From assembly GCF_012516375.2 (NCBI RefSeq), contig NZ_CP051204.2, positions 7,440,001 to 7,504,000 on the forward strand: DNA of 64,000 nucleotides, written 5' to 3'. The notes under the pieces are model-generated. The model saw only the letters and a program-made list of their open reading frames with translations. It ran no database searches and was not told the origin of the DNA. Positions 1-8,797 of the stretch are shown here, piece by piece. Source of the stretch: Chitinophaga oryzae. GTDB lineage: Bacteria; Bacteroidota; Bacteroidia; Chitinophagales; Chitinophagaceae. Each line of letters starts with the position of its first letter. Position 1 is the stretch's first letter. The position numbers and the translations under genes are program-made.

Positions 1-457
1 CTTTGGCGGTCTCCGGGTCCATGGGCTGGTCATGTATCCATAGTTTTACCGGCGTGCTGATCTCCAGCGCCTGCCGGCCGATGGTAGCTGTTTGCCAGCT
101 GCTGTAGAGGTATGATTTCGGCACTTTGGCATACAGCAGCGTAAACACTGCTCTTTTACCGAACAAGGTGCCGGCGGTGGCCAGCAGCGCCACTACCAGG
201 GTAAAAAATATAATGACTTTGCCTTTGTTGGCCGGTTGCAGTTGTCTTTTTACCCAGCTGGCGGTGCGGCCGGGCTTTTTTTCTTTTATGGAGACGCCCA
301 CCGTCTGTTGGTATTCCGGGAAAGAGCCCATGGGGTGGATTTTGCGCCAGTCGGAGAAAGTGTCGGGCAGTTTTTTGCCGCATTGGTCGCAGAAGGTGAG
401 GTACTCTGATTTCAGGGGATTGGCATGCGAACAGCTTCCGCAAAGCAGGTATTTCAT
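1..457 (-). CDS. Zinc-ribbon, single-pass membrane protein of unknown function (5' part; gene runs off the window)
   Basis: Reading the minus strand from the ATG at 457, the frame stays open to the window edge (about 152 codons). Residues 6-9 (CGSC) and 23-26 (CDQC) form two Cys-x2-Cys knuckles, as in zinc-ribbon domains. A hydrophobic stretch near residues 83-99 (IIFFTLVVALLATAGTLF) predicts one membrane helix, followed by a segment lying outside the cytoplasm. The function is unknown to me. The gene lies downstream of the rplQ terminator, so it is probably a separate transcription unit. The 3' end is missing, so length and C-terminal domain cannot be judged. Confidence 0.6.
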   Translation of the reverse strand, partial: MKYLLCGSCSHANPLKSEYLTFCDQCGKKLPDTFSDWRKIHPMGSFPEYQQTVGVSIKEKKPGRTASWVKRQLQPANKGKVIIFFTLVVALLATAGTLFGKRAVFTLLYAKVPKSYLYSSWQTATIGRQALEISTPVKLWIHDQPMDPETAK

Positions 458-536
458 AGGCAATGATTAGGTGTTGGTTACTCCCGTAAGGGAAACGTAC
501 CATAATATTACAAAATAAATATATTTAATTAGTCAT

Positions 537-573
537 AAAAAAAGGACAAAGCGGGGCTTTGTCCTTTTTTTTT
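537..573 (-). terminator. Rho-independent terminator of the S10-spc-alpha cluster
   Basis: A perfect 12-bp stem (541-552 against 556-567) with a 3-nt GGG loop is flanked by A on one side and T on the other, so it could act on both strands. It lies 17 nt past the rplQ stop codon. Confidence 0.85.
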
Positions 574-589
574 GTATCGTAAAGTACGA

Positions 590-1090
590 CTACTCAGCTG
601 ATTTTTCTTCAGTGGCAGTAGTGTCAGCAGCTTTTTCTGCAGCAGGAGCAGCAGCGTCAGCTTTCTTTTTAGCACCACCGGCACGACGGGTTTTCTTAGC
701 AGCAGCTTTTTCTGTCGGAGCGCCGTAGATTTCGTTGAAATCAACCAGCTCGATCAGGGCAACTTCTGCGTTATCCCCATGACGTTTACCCAGCTTAATG
801 ATACGGGTGTAACCACCAGGACGGGTAGCTATTTTTTCGCTGATCGCACCGAACAGTTCTTTGATAGCTTCTTTGTCCTGCAGGTAGCTGAACACGATTC
901 TACGGTTGTGGGTAGTATCGTTTTTGCCTCTTGTGAGCAGCGGTTCAACGTAAACACGCAGTGCTTTCGCTTTTGCGAGGGTAGTGGTGATACGTTTGTG
1001 GCTGATCAGTTCGCAAGCCAGGTTAGACATCAGGCTTTTGCGGTGGGCAGCAGTTCTGCTTAATTTGTTTAATTTAACTCCGTGACGCAT
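590..1090 (-). CDS. rplQ: 50S ribosomal protein L17
   Basis: L17 of the large ribosomal subunit, which lies near the exit tunnel. The N-terminus ([20 protein letters not shown]) is the family signature and the core covers about 120 residues. The last 40 or so residues form an Ala/Lys/Glu-rich low-complexity tail ([20 protein letters not shown] and beyond) that makes the protein longer (166 aa) than the roughly 120-130 aa of short-form L17. It is the last gene of the cluster, 135 nt after rpoA, and is followed at once by the terminator at 537-573. Confidence 0.97.
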   Translation of the reverse strand: MRHGVKLNKLSRTAAHRKSLMSNLACELISHKRITTTLAKAKALRVYVEPLLTRGKNDTTHNRRIVFSYLQDKEAIKELFGAISEKIATRPGGYTRIIKLGKRHGDNAEVALIELVDFNEIYGAPTEKAAAKKTRRAGGAKKKADAAAPAAEKAADTTATEEKSAE

Positions 1091-1147
1091 GACATTTGTT
1101 GTTTTACCCCTTACACCGTGTCAGGAATTGTAAGGTACTTTTATAAA

Positions 1148-1222
1148 AGGATTTACGATTTAGGGATTTTTTGATTTATGATTTTAAAATCTCAGAATCG
1201 TAAATCAAAAAATCCCCAAATA
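1148..1222. repeat. Intergenic AT-rich inverted repeat between rpoA and rplQ
   Basis: Arms built from GATTTAGGGATTTTTTGAT and its near-complement ATCAAAAAATCCCC flank a short centre, so the transcript can fold into a long hairpin. Similar sequences with the GATTTTTTGATTT wording occur in other gaps of this cluster. Confidence 0.7.
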
Positions 1223-1225
1223 ATT

Positions 1226-2221
1226 TTATTCTTCTTCGAGTTTCAGTTTGGACAGGTCCATACCGAAGTGCAGGCCTCTTTCGCCGAGTACCTGTTCGAT
1301 TTCGCTGAGGGATTTCTGGCCGAAGTTTCTGAACTTCATCAGTTCTTCCTGTTCGTATTGTACCAGTTCGCTCAGGGAGTTGATTTTCGCTGCTTTCAGA
1401 CAGTTGAAGGCACGCACGCTCAGATCGAGGTCTTCGAGTGGTGTTTTCAGGATCTTGCGCAGTTGCAGTGTTTGTTCGTCCACTACATCTTCTTTTTCAG
1501 TGTCTTTGGTATCAAAGCTGATGTTTTCATCGGTGATGATCATCAGGTGCTGAATGAGGATGCGGGAAGCTTGTTTCACTGCTTCTTCCGGGTGGATGGT
1601 ACCGTCTGTGACAACCTCCATGATGAGTTTTTCATAGTCGGTTTTTTGTTCCACACGGGTATTTTCTATGCTGTACTTTACGTTTTTGATGGGCGTAAAG
1701 ATAGAGTCAATAGCGATGTAGCCGAATACTGCATCTTTGGGTTTGTTTTCCTCTGCTGGCACGTAACCGCGGCCTTTGCCGATGGTCAGTTCGATATCCA
1801 GTTTGGCAGAAGGGTCCAGGGTGCAGATCAGCAGTTCCGGGTTCATGATCTGGAAAGCGCTGGTGGCTTTTTCGATCATGTCAGCGCGGAATTCTGTTTT
1901 GCCTTTGATGGACAGGGTAATCTTTTCGTTCGTTACGTCGTTTTCAGCGATCTTTTTGAAGCGAACCTGTTTCAGGTTCAGGATGATCTCTGTAACGTCT
2001 TCGGTAACACCTCTGAGTGTAGCGAATTCGTGATCGGCGCCTTCAATTTTTATACCCACAATGGCATAGCCCTCCAAAGAAGACAACAGTACGCGACGCA
2101 ACGCATTACCGATAGTCACAGCATAACCTGGTTCTAATGGACGGAATTCGAATTGAGCTTCAAAGTCGGTAGACTTCTGCAATACGATCTTATCAGGTTT
2201 CTGGAAATTTAAAATTGCCAT
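1226..2221 (-). CDS. rpoA: DNA-directed RNA polymerase subunit alpha
   Basis: Alpha subunit (331 aa), which dimerises to start RNA polymerase assembly. The N-terminal assembly domain covers about residues 1-230, with the typical [19 protein letters not shown] dimerisation helix. An acidic linker leads to the C-terminal domain (about 255-320) with the helix-hairpin-helix stretch [17 protein letters not shown], which contacts UP-element DNA and activators. The ATG at 2221 gives the normal family length. It lies between rpsD (67 nt upstream) and rplQ, the standard alpha-operon position. Confidence 0.98.
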   Translation of the reverse strand: MAILNFQKPDKIVLQKSTDFEAQFEFRPLEPGYAVTIGNALRRVLLSSLEGYAIVGIKIEGADHEFATLRGVTEDVTEIILNLKQVRFKKIAENDVTNEKITLSIKGKTEFRADMIEKATSAFQIMNPELLICTLDPSAKLDIELTIGKGRGYVPAEENKPKDAVFGYIAIDSIFTPIKNVKYSIENTRVEQKTDYEKLIMEVVTDGTIHPEEAVKQASRILIQHLMIITDENISFDTKDTEKEDVVDEQTLQLRKILKTPLEDLDLSVRAFNCLKAAKINSLSELVQYEQEELMKFRNFGQKSLSEIEQVLGERGLHFGMDLSKLKLEEE

Positions 2222-2288
2222 TGATATGATAGATTTATTAGTTTAAATATGAAGTTAGTCCATGGCGAAGGCCATGGACTAATATTTA

Positions 2289-2894
2289 TTACTTAGAGTA
2301 CAATTCTACAATCAGTTGTTCCTTGATGTTTTCAGGAACGCTCTCTCTCTCAGGATAAGCAATGAATACGCCTTTCATTTCTTTTTCATTCCAGTCCAGC
2401 CAGCTGAATTTAGGATTTTTACCACGGATAACGCTGGTCAGAGCGGTATTGTTGGCAGTTTTGTTTTTCAGGCTGATAACGTCGCCTGGTTTCAGTTGGA
2501 AGGAGGGGGTGTTTACCACGATACCGTTAACGGTGATGTGTTTGTGGGAAACGAGCTGACGGGCAGCAGGACGGGAAGGAGCGATACCCAGACGGAACAC
2601 AGTGTTGTCCAGACGGGCTTCCAGCAGTTTAATCAATACTTCACCGGCAACACCTTTTCTGCGGGTAGCTTCGTCAAACAGGTTGCGGAATTGTTTTTCC
2701 AGCAGGCCATAAGTGTATTTGGCTTTCTGTTTTTCTCTCAGCTGCAGTGCGTATTCGCCCAGTTGTTTACGTTTGCGGTTAGCACCGTGCTGACCCGGAG
2801 GGTTACTGTTTTTACCTAAGTATTTACCGTTACCTAAGATAGGTTCGCCAAAAATTCTGGAAATTTTGGTCTTTGGGCCTGTGTACCTTGCCAT
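2289..2894 (-). CDS. rpsD: 30S ribosomal protein S4
   Basis: S4 (201 aa) is a primary 16S rRNA binder that starts assembly of the 30S body. The start MARYTGPKTKISRIFGEP is typical. The S4 RNA-binding domain follows residue 90 or so (LDNTVFRLGIAPSRPAARQL, then SHKHITVNG). The N-terminus lacks the Cys cluster seen in zinc-binding S4 proteins, so this is the zinc-free form. The downstream neighbour is rpoA, as in other alpha operons, where S4 often regulates its own operon; no such leader was identified here. Confidence 0.98.
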   Translation of the reverse strand: MARYTGPKTKISRIFGEPILGNGKYLGKNSNPPGQHGANRKRKQLGEYALQLREKQKAKYTYGLLEKQFRNLFDEATRRKGVAGEVLIKLLEARLDNTVFRLGIAPSRPAARQLVSHKHITVNGIVVNTPSFQLKPGDVISLKNKTANNTALTSVIRGKNPKFSWLDWNEKEMKGVFIAYPERESVPENIKEQLIVELYSK

Positions 2895-2904
2895 GATTTA
2901 AATA

Positions 2905-3040
2905 TAAGTTAGATTTTTTAGTTAATGATGTATGCTCTTCAAAAAATCTGAAAACCTGATCATACACCCAATTATAAATATAAATTACAAAGTCCAGATA
3001 CCCAACTTCTGTGGAAGTCCGGTATCTGGAATCTGTTATG
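2905..3040. repeat. Two intergenic inverted repeats between rpsK and rpsD
   Basis: The 154-nt gap holds two dyads: AGATTTTTTAG with its complement AAAAAATCT near 2911-2951, and CCAGATACC with GGTATCTGG near 2993-3029. Both fall wholly between genes. Confidence 0.6.
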
Positions 3041-3048
3041 ATAGCTGA

Positions 3049-3450
3049 CTATACTCTTCTTTTCTTGGGAGGACGGCAACCGTTGTGCGGTAAAGGCGTA
3101 ACGTCTTTAATCATGCTCACTTCGATACCGGAGTTAGCGATAGCACGGATAGCGCTCTCACGACCTGCTCCTGGGCCTTTTACAAATACATCTGCTCTTT
3201 TCAGACCGGCGTCCATAGCAACTTTAGCAGCATCCTGTGCAGCCAGCTGAGCGGCGTACGGAGTGTTCTTTTTAGAACCTCTGAAGCCCATTTTACCAGC
3301 AGAAGACCAGGAGATAACCTGACCGTGTTTGTTGGTGATGCTCACAATGATGTTATTGAAGCTGGCGGAGATGTGTACGTCTCCGTAGTTGTCTACTTTT
3401 ACTACCCTTTTTTTACTAGCAGCAGTTTTTGTATTATTTGCTTTTGCCAT
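3049..3450 (-). CDS. rpsK: 30S ribosomal protein S11
   Basis: S11 (133 aa) lies in the 30S platform near the E site. The core motifs [21 protein letters not shown] and [20 protein letters not shown] are present, and the Arg/Lys-rich end ([12 protein letters not shown]) is the family's conserved C-terminus. An N-terminal Lys/Ala tail of about 12 residues precedes the core. It is followed 154 nt later by rpsD. Confidence 0.98.
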   Translation of the reverse strand: MAKANNTKTAASKKRVVKVDNYGDVHISASFNNIIVSITNKHGQVISWSSAGKMGFRGSKKNTPYAAQLAAQDAAKVAMDAGLKRADVFVKGPGAGRESAIRAIANSGIEVSMIKDVTPLPHNGCRPPKKRRV

Positions 3451-3454
3451 AATG

Positions 3455-3556
3455 ATTTAAATTCCAAATATGAAATTCCAGATCCCAAATCTTCCGATCC
3501 TGTTGACATCGAAACCAAACCCCTCGTTTGGGAATTTGGGATTCCAACCTGGGATT
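3455..3556. repeat. Intergenic inverted repeat between rpsM and rpsK
   Basis: Arms of the type AAATTCCAGATCCCAAAT and GGAATTTGGGATT face each other around a central segment and fill most of the 111-nt gap. Confidence 0.6.
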
Positions 3557-3561
3557 ATTTA

Positions 3562-3942
3562 TTATTTCTTAGTTGCTTTTTTCTTACCAGCCACTGTCTT
3601 ACGTTTACCTTTGCGGGTACGGCTGTTGGTACGTGTACGCTGACCTCTTACCGGTAAGCCTTTCCTGTGACGCAGACCACGGTAGCAAGCGATATCCAGC
3701 AGACGCTTGATATTCATTTGTACTTCAGAACGCAGTTGACCCTCTACCTTAAACTCGCCGTTGATAATGTTACGGATGGCAGCTTGATCGTCGTCATTCC
3801 AATCCTTCACTTTCTTGTTTACATCAATTTCCGCCTTGTTCAGGATATATTGGGCGGTAGAACGGCCTATACCAAAAATATAGGTGAGGCCAATTTCTCC
3901 TCTTTTATTTTTAGGAAGATCTATACCGGCTATACGTGCCAT
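3562..3942 (-). CDS. rpsM: 30S ribosomal protein S13
   Basis: S13 (126 aa) is in the 30S head and contacts the P-site tRNA and the 50S subunit (bridges B1a/B1b). The start [20 protein letters not shown], the helix-two-turn-helix region ([15 protein letters not shown]) and the signature [20 protein letters not shown] are all present, and the tail is Lys-rich. It begins 58 nt after rpmJ. The order infA-rpmJ-rpsM-rpsK-rpsD-rpoA-rplQ is canonical. Confidence 0.98.
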   Translation of the reverse strand: MARIAGIDLPKNKRGEIGLTYIFGIGRSTAQYILNKAEIDVNKKVKDWNDDDQAAIRNIINGEFKVEGQLRSEVQMNIKRLLDIACYRGLRHRKGLPVRGQRTRTNSRTRKGKRKTVAGKKKATKK

Positions 3943-4000
3943 ATTTATATTTTAGATTTTATGATTCTGATTAAAAAATCAAATTCCGTGGGGGAACAGA

Positions 4001-4117
4001 TTATCCCTGACGTTGTTTGAAACGAGGGTTCTTTTTGTTGATCACCAACAGAACACCTTTTCTACGAACTATTTTACAATCCGCACTTCTTTTTTTGATT
4101 GCAGCTCTTACCTTCAT
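4001..4117 (-). CDS. rpmJ: 50S ribosomal protein L36 (zinc-free form)
   Basis: A 38-codon gene between infA and rpsM, translated from the ATG at 4117. It starts [19 protein letters not shown] and ends [12 protein letters not shown], clearly L36. Of the usual zinc ligands (Cys11, Cys14, Cys27 and a His near 32) only Cys14 remains; the others are Ser, Asn and Phe. It is therefore the C-minus, zinc-independent form. The gene is 70 nt after infA. Confidence 0.95.
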   Translation of the reverse strand: MKVRAAIKKRSADCKIVRRKGVLLVINKKNPRFKQRQG

Positions 4118-4187
4118 GATGATTATTTTATAAAAGGTTATGTTTTTTTGTTAAATTATCTGCCTGATACACGAATCCGGGTCCCGC

Positions 4188-4406
4188 CTATTTGTATCTG
4201 AAAATTATACGGCCCCTTGACAAATCGTATGGACTCATCTCCACTCCCACCTTATCTCCGGGCAGAATGCGTATATAGTGCATTCTCATTTTTCCAGAAA
4301 TGGTGGCCAGGATCTCGTGCCCATTTTCCAGTTTTACACGGAACATAGCGTTTGACAAGGCTTCTAATATAATTCCATCCTGTTTAATGAGTGCCTGTTT
4401 TGCCAT
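4188..4406 (-). CDS. infA: Translation initiation factor IF-1
   Basis: IF-1 (72 aa) binds the 30S A site and helps IF-2 and IF-3 select the initiator tRNA. It is a single S1-like OB-fold domain with the typical [20 protein letters not shown] start and the conserved [18 protein letters not shown] end. It lies between map and rpmJ. A TATCTTTG element 18 nt upstream suggests that it can also be transcribed separately from the upstream genes. Confidence 0.98.
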   Translation of the reverse strand: MAKQALIKQDGIILEALSNAMFRVKLENGHEILATISGKMRMHYIRILPGDKVGVEMSPYDLSRGRIIFRYK

Positions 4407-4423
4407 AAAAATTTTTAGGACTG

Positions 4424-4431
4424 CAAAGATA
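4424..4431 (-). promoter_or_regulatory. Candidate -7 box (TATCTTTG) upstream of infA
   Basis: This matches the Bacteroidota TAnnTTTG consensus in the 148-nt map-infA gap. The -33 element is weak (a T-rich stretch about 20 nt upstream), so strength is uncertain. Confidence 0.5.
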
Positions 4432-4554
4432 GCATTTATCTTTTGAAATAGAAAAATTTCCCTTAATTATTATTAATATTGCCGTTCCCGTGATGAATGC
4501 CTGTCTATCGCTATTTAAAACCCCTTCACTATTAACCAAATACACTAACAGATT

Positions 4555-5355
4555 TTAGTAATTTGTGTTCAGTTCCGGGTTGTTTTTTTCCGCTTTTTCG
4601 ATTTCCGAGAAGGATGACAGGATATCCGGCTTGCCTTTTCCTACCGCCACGGTATGTTCGAAGTGGACGGACGGGCTTCTGTCGCGTGTCACTACGGTCC
4701 AGCCATCTTCCAGGTATTCCACATCTTTGGTTCGGAGGTTGATCATGGGTTCGATGGCGATGACGAGGCCTTCTTTCATGACCGGTCCGGCGCCGCGTTT
4801 GCCGTAGTTGGGCACCTGCGGGTCTTCATGGAGGTGACGGCCGAGGCCATGTCCTACCAGTTCCCTTACCACGCCGTACCCGCGTTCTTTCTCGGTATAT
4901 TCCTGTATAGCGTAGGAGATATCGCCGATGCGGTTGCCGACCACTGCTTTTTCGATGCCTTTATAGAGGGAAGCCTTGGTAGCAGCCATGAGGCGGCGTA
5001 CGTTTTCCGCCACGTCGCCGATCGCGAAAGTATAGGCGCTGTCTGCGTGGAAGCCGTTCATATACACGCCTACGTCTACGGTGAGGATATCGCCGTCTTT
5101 CAGCACGTATTTGTTGGGGATACCGTGTACCACTGCCTCGTTCACTGAAATACAGCAGGCGTTGGGGAATCCTTTATAGTTTTTGAACGAAGGCACGGCT
5201 CCGTTTTCCACGATAAATTTATCCGCCACCGCGTCTACGTCGAGGGTGCTCATTCCCGGTTTCAGGCTTTTGGCCACTTCGGCCAGGGCGGCGCTGAGGA
5301 GAAGGGCACTTTTACGGATCAGCTCTATTTCTTCCTTCGTCTTATAATGAATCAT
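4555..5355 (-). CDS. map: Type I methionine aminopeptidase
   Basis: Removes the N-terminal methionine from new proteins. The metal-binding and catalytic residues are visible: AVVHGIPN (His), VDVGVYMNGFHADSAY (two Asp), GHGLGRHLHEDPQVPNYG (His), AIEPMIN (Glu) and HFEHTVAV (His/Glu). I chose the ATG at 5355 (MIHYKTKEEIELIRKSA), giving 266 aa, the family norm. An upstream in-frame start at 5412 would add 19 residues with no family match. The secY-map-infA order is standard. Confidence 0.96.
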   Translation of the reverse strand: MIHYKTKEEIELIRKSALLLSAALAEVAKSLKPGMSTLDVDAVADKFIVENGAVPSFKNYKGFPNACCISVNEAVVHGIPNKYVLKDGDILTVDVGVYMNGFHADSAYTFAIGDVAENVRRLMAATKASLYKGIEKAVVGNRIGDISYAIQEYTEKERGYGVVRELVGHGLGRHLHEDPQVPNYGKRGAGPVMKEGLVIAIEPMINLRTKDVEYLEDGWTVVTRDRSPSVHFEHTVAVGKGKPDILSSFSEIEKAEKNNPELNTNY

Positions 5356-5414
5356 CTTTCGTAAGCTTTTCACCGTCTGTCCTTTTGAGGGGGTAATTGA
5401 CGGCTTTAACAAAA

Positions 5415-5453
5415 TATAATAGCCACCAAAGCGTGAAAGCTTCTGTGGCTATT
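5415..5453 (-). terminator. Hairpin between secY and map, possible attenuator or weak terminator
   Basis: A 9-bp perfect stem (5418-5426 with 5445-5453) is followed on the minus strand by a short T-rich run (ATATTTTG). The T-run is interrupted, so full termination is doubtful. Confidence 0.4.
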
Positions 5454-5504
5454 TTATTGCGTTTGTACGCATCGGGCACCGGGGCGCCCGGGGCGGACAA
5501 TAAC

Positions 5505-6845
5505 TTATGCATTAGCCGGGGCAGTTCTGCCCTTGATGCGGCCGGTGCTCATGAGGCCATCGTAGTGGCGCATCAGGAGCTGGCTTTCGATCTGTTGCAG
5601 CGTATCGAGGATAACCCCTACCATGATGAGGAGGGAAGTACCACCGAAGAAGGTGGCGAAGTTGCTGTTAACCTTGAAGGCAGCTGCGAGACCTGGCATG
5701 ATACCCACGATGGCCAGGAAGAATGCTCCCGGGAGGGTAATGCGGTCCATGACAGCACCGATATAATCAGCGGTTGCTTTTCCTGGTTTAACACCGGGAA
5801 CGAAACCATTGTTGCGTTTCATTTCGTCCGCCATTTGGGTGGGGTTGAAAATCAGCGCAGTATAGAAATAAGTAAATACAATCACGAGAACAGCGTAGAT
5901 CAGGTTGTACCAGCCATTAGTGTGGTCGCTGAAGATACGGACAAAGCCGGAGGCGCTTTCAGAGTTGGTAGCGAAACCGATGGCCGTAGCAGGGATGAAC
6001 ATAATAGCCTGGGCAAAGATGATCGGCATTACACCGGCTGCATTCACTTTGAGGGGAATGAACTGGCGAACTCCGCCGTATTGTTTATTGCCCACAATAC
6101 GTTTGGCGTAGTTAACGGGAATTTTCCGGGTACCCTGCACGAGCAGGATGAGGCCCACGGTGATCATGATGAATACCGCGATTTCGATCAGGAAGAGGAT
6201 CGGGCCGCCGGAGCCGGCCACTTTGGAGGAGAATTCTCCGATCAGGGCTTGCGGGAGGCGGGCGAGGATGCCCATCATGATGATAATGGAAGTACCGTTA
6301 CCAATACCTTTATCTGTGATCTTTTCACCGAGCCACATCACGAACAGGGTACCGGCCGTGAGGACGATGGTGGTAGAGAGCCAGAAGAAGAAGGTACCGT
6401 ATTCTGGGATAATAGCGCTGCCTGATTGATTACGCAGATAAGCTACGTAAGCACTTGCCTGGAATCCGGTTACCACTACCGTGAGTATACGGGTATACTG
6501 GTTGATTTTCTTGCGGCCGCTTTCACCTTCCTTCTGCAGTTTCTGGAAGTAAGGCACTGCTATGGTCAGCAACTGAATAGCAATGGAGGCGGAGATGTAG
6601 GGCATGATACCCAACGCAAAAATAGAGGCCCTTGAAAACGATCCGCCGGCAAACATGTTTACCAGCCCCAGAATGCCCTGGTTAGAATTTTTTTCAAAGT
6701 CGGTGAGCGCGTTTGCATCAATACCGGGCAAGGCTATATACGATCCAACACGGTAAATGAGGACCAGGAGCAGGGTAGTTAAGATGCGATTACGCAGGTC
6801 CTCGATACTCCAGATATTCTTAATCGTTTCGATAAATTTCTTCAC
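5505..6845 (-). CDS. secY: Protein translocase subunit SecY
   Basis: The channel-forming subunit of the SecYEG translocon in the inner membrane (446 aa, about ten transmembrane helices). It begins MKKFIETIKNIWSIEDLRNR, with the first membrane segment directly after (ILTTLLLVLIYRVGSYIALP), and includes the conserved GIMPYISASIAIQLL, FQKLQKEGE and MWLGEKITDKGIGNGTS regions. Start codon is GTG at 6845. It sits between rplO and map, its usual spc-operon place. The gap to rplO is 78 nt. Confidence 0.98.
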   Translation of the reverse strand: MKKFIETIKNIWSIEDLRNRILTTLLLVLIYRVGSYIALPGIDANALTDFEKNSNQGILGLVNMFAGGSFSRASIFALGIMPYISASIAIQLLTIAVPYFQKLQKEGESGRKKINQYTRILTVVVTGFQASAYVAYLRNQSGSAIIPEYGTFFFWLSTTIVLTAGTLFVMWLGEKITDKGIGNGTSIIIMMGILARLPQALIGEFSSKVAGSGGPILFLIEIAVFIMITVGLILLVQGTRKIPVNYAKRIVGNKQYGGVRQFIPLKVNAAGVMPIIFAQAIMFIPATAIGFATNSESASGFVRIFSDHTNGWYNLIYAVLVIVFTYFYTALIFNPTQMADEMKRNNGFVPGVKPGKATADYIGAVMDRITLPGAFFLAIVGIMPGLAAAFKVNSNFATFFGGTSLLIMVGVILDTLQQIESQLLMRHYDGLMSTGRIKGRTAPANA

Positions 6846-6923
6846 AGGAAGATAAAGGTTTAATAGCGCTATTAAATATGAAAAGACGCACTACTCCGTA
6901 GGCGTCTCCTCAGTCGTAAAGTC

Positions 6924-7370
6924 TTATACCAGTTCTACTGATCCACCTGTTGATTCGATGGCCTGTTTAGCTTTTTCGCTGATAGCGTTTACTTTAACAG
7001 TCACCTTGGATTTCAGTTCCCCGTTAGCCAGAATTTTCACTTTAGCTGTCCGGTTTACCAGGCCGTTCATGTACAGGTTTTCGAGGTTGAATTCCTGCAG
7101 GCCATATTTTTCAACTAAGTGGTCAATCTGACCCAGGTTGAAGATGGTGTATTCCTCGCGGTTGTTGTTTTTGAAACCGCGTTTAGGCATACGGCGCTGG
7201 ATAGGCATCTGGCCACCTTCAAAGCCTCTTTTGCTGGCGTAACCGGCACGTTGCTGGATACCTTTGTTACCTTTTGTAGAGGTACCACCTTTACCGGAAG
7301 CCTCACCACGTCCGAGACGTTTTTCTTTATGTACGGCGCCTTTTGCAGGCTTTAATGAATGCAGATTCAT
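6924..7370 (-). CDS. rplO: 50S ribosomal protein L15
   Basis: L15 (148 aa) is a late-assembly protein of the large subunit. The Gly/Lys-rich N-terminal extension (KRLGRGEASGKGGTSTKGNK) and the FEGGQMPIQRRMPKRGF segment are diagnostic; the globular C-terminal domain follows residue 75 or so. It lies between rpmD and secY. A TACATTTG element at 7446-7453 could give additional transcription. Confidence 0.97.
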   Translation of the reverse strand: MNLHSLKPAKGAVHKEKRLGRGEASGKGGTSTKGNKGIQQRAGYASKRGFEGGQMPIQRRMPKRGFKNNNREEYTIFNLGQIDHLVEKYGLQEFNLENLYMNGLVNRTAKVKILANGELKSKVTVKVNAISEKAKQAIESTGGSVELV

Positions 7371-7445
7371 AGTTTAATTGTTTTTACTTACGCGGAAATT
7401 AACCGCTCGCATTTAAATTGTAAAAAGTATGACTTCGTAAAGTTA

Positions 7446-7453
7446 CAAATGTA
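7446..7453 (-). promoter_or_regulatory. Candidate -7 box (TACATTTG) upstream of rplO
   Basis: It matches TAnnTTTG on the minus strand in the 130-nt rpmD-rplO gap. A clear -33 TTTG at the right spacing is not seen. Confidence 0.35.
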
Positions 7454-7500
7454 AAAGTAAGATTATCAGCAGACAATCCCACAGCAGTGTTACTTAATTA

Positions 7501-7686
7501 TTAAGCGTTCACTGTTTCTACTTTTACCAGATGGTCTACTTTACGTACCATTCCCAGGACCTGAGGAGTAGCTTCTACTTCAACAGTAGCGTTCATTTTA
7601 GTCAGCCCCAGCGCCTTCAAGGTCAGTTTCTGCCTTTCGGGACGGTCGATACCACTTTTTACCTGAGTGATCTTAATCTTTGCCAT
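7501..7686 (-). CDS. rpmD: 50S ribosomal protein L30
   Basis: L30 (61 aa), bacterial short form. MAKIKITQVKSGIDRPERQK and LKALGLTKMNATVEVEATP match the family fold, with the end RKVDHLVKVE typical. It is located between rpsE and rplO as in other spc operons. L30 is absent from some lineages; here it is intact. Confidence 0.97.
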   Translation of the reverse strand: MAKIKITQVKSGIDRPERQKLTLKALGLTKMNATVEVEATPQVLGMVRKVDHLVKVETVNA

Positions 7687-7789
7687 AAACCCCTATCCGC
7701 CGAAGGCGGAGTAATTTAATTGTTAATAATGAGTGTCAATATATCCCGGAGGGAATATGTTTACACCGGAAGATCGCCTGTAAGGGAGA

Positions 7790-8308
7790 TTAACCGTTGA
7801 AAACTTTCTTCAGGGAGATGCTTCTGGTTCTGGCTACGCTCACTGGTTCGCGTAACAGGCCCAGCGCTTTGAAAGTAGCTTTCACCACGTTGTGCGGGTT
7901 GGCAGAACCCAGGGATTTAGCCAGTACGTCGGTAACGCCTGCGCTTTCCAGTACTGCACGCATAGAACCACCCGCGATCACACCGGTACCGTGAGCAGCC
8001 GGTTTGATCAATACTTTGGCAGCACCTTCTTTCGCGAACTGGTCGTGAGGGATAGTACCGTGCATTACCGGAACCTTGATCAGGTTCTTTTTAGCATCGT
8101 CTATACCTTTGGTGATAGCCTGCTGTACTTCTTTCGCTTTACCAAGGCCATGACCTACCACGCCGTTTTCATTACCTACAACTACCAGTGCGGAGAAACT
8201 GAAAGTACGACCGCCTTTGGTGGTTTTGGTAACACGGTTGATCGCCACTACTTTTTCTTTCAGCTCCAGATCACCGGCCTTTACTTTATTGAATGAATTC
8301 TTTGCCAT
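7790..8308 (-). CDS. rpsE: 30S ribosomal protein S5
   Basis: S5 (172 aa) acts in decoding accuracy and the mRNA helicase activity of the 30S subunit. The N-terminal dsRBD-like domain holds [20 protein letters not shown] and [19 protein letters not shown]; the C-terminal domain has the [19 protein letters not shown] motif. The basic loop region TKTTKGGR, where ram and spectinomycin-resistance changes fall in other bacteria, looks ordinary. It is followed by rpmD after 103 nt. Confidence 0.98.
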   Translation of the reverse strand: MAKNSFNKVKAGDLELKEKVVAINRVTKTTKGGRTFSFSALVVVGNENGVVGHGLGKAKEVQQAITKGIDDAKKNLIKVPVMHGTIPHDQFAKEGAAKVLIKPAAHGTGVIAGGSMRAVLESAGVTDVLAKSLGSANPHNVVKATFKALGLLREPVSVARTRSISLKKVFNG

Positions 8309-8359
8309 TTTATTTTATAAGAATTACTTGTTCAGAATGATAAAATTAGGACCCAGGAA

Positions 8360-8713
8360 TTAGAACTGGAGACCACCTTCTCTTGCTCCGTCAGCTACAC
8401 TTTTAATGCGGCCGTGGTATAAATACCCGCTTCTGTCGAAAATGCAGGTGGTGAGGCCTAAAGCGATTGCTTTCTGAGCCAGCGCCATACCTACCAGTCT
8501 GGATTTCTCGGATTTTGTACCGGATTGTGCTTTGATATCTTTATCACGGGAAGAAGCGGATGCCAGGGTAGTACCGTTGGTATCGTCGATCAGCTGTACG
8601 TAGATATCGCTGTTGCTGCGAAATACAGACAATCTTGGTGCTTTGGCAGTACCGGAGATCTTTTTACGGATGCGGTAGCGGATCTTTTCCCTTCTGCTAA
8701 CTTTTGTGCTCAT
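8360..8713 (-). CDS. rplR: 50S ribosomal protein L18
   Basis: L18 (117 aa) binds 5S rRNA in the central protuberance together with L5. The basic N-terminus ([20 protein letters not shown]), the [17 protein letters not shown] strand region and the C-terminal [20 protein letters not shown] with the GLQF end are family hallmarks. It lies 84 nt after rplF and 51 nt before rpsE. Confidence 0.98.
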   Translation of the reverse strand: MSTKVSRREKIRYRIRKKISGTAKAPRLSVFRSNSDIYVQLIDDTNGTTLASASSRDKDIKAQSGTKSEKSRLVGMALAQKAIALGLTTCIFDRSGYLYHGRIKSVADGAREGGLQF

Positions 8714-8797
8714 TGTGAGTTTTATTTTATTATCCCGATGCTGCCGGGATATGTTAAAACCAGCTAACCAGCCGGGGGCTGATTAGCTAGTTAAAAA

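Noticed and set aside
156..503. 115-codon minus-strand frame near the window start
   Set aside because: It overlaps, in another frame, the zinc-ribbon membrane protein frame starting at 457, which has paired CxxC motifs and a membrane helix.
1178..2137. 319-codon open frame opposite rpoA
   Set aside because: Shadow frame caused by rpoA codon bias; Phe and Val-rich with no domain.
5356..5412. Upstream start for methionine aminopeptidase
   Set aside because: It adds 19 residues without family match; MIHYKTKEEIELI is the usual N-terminus.
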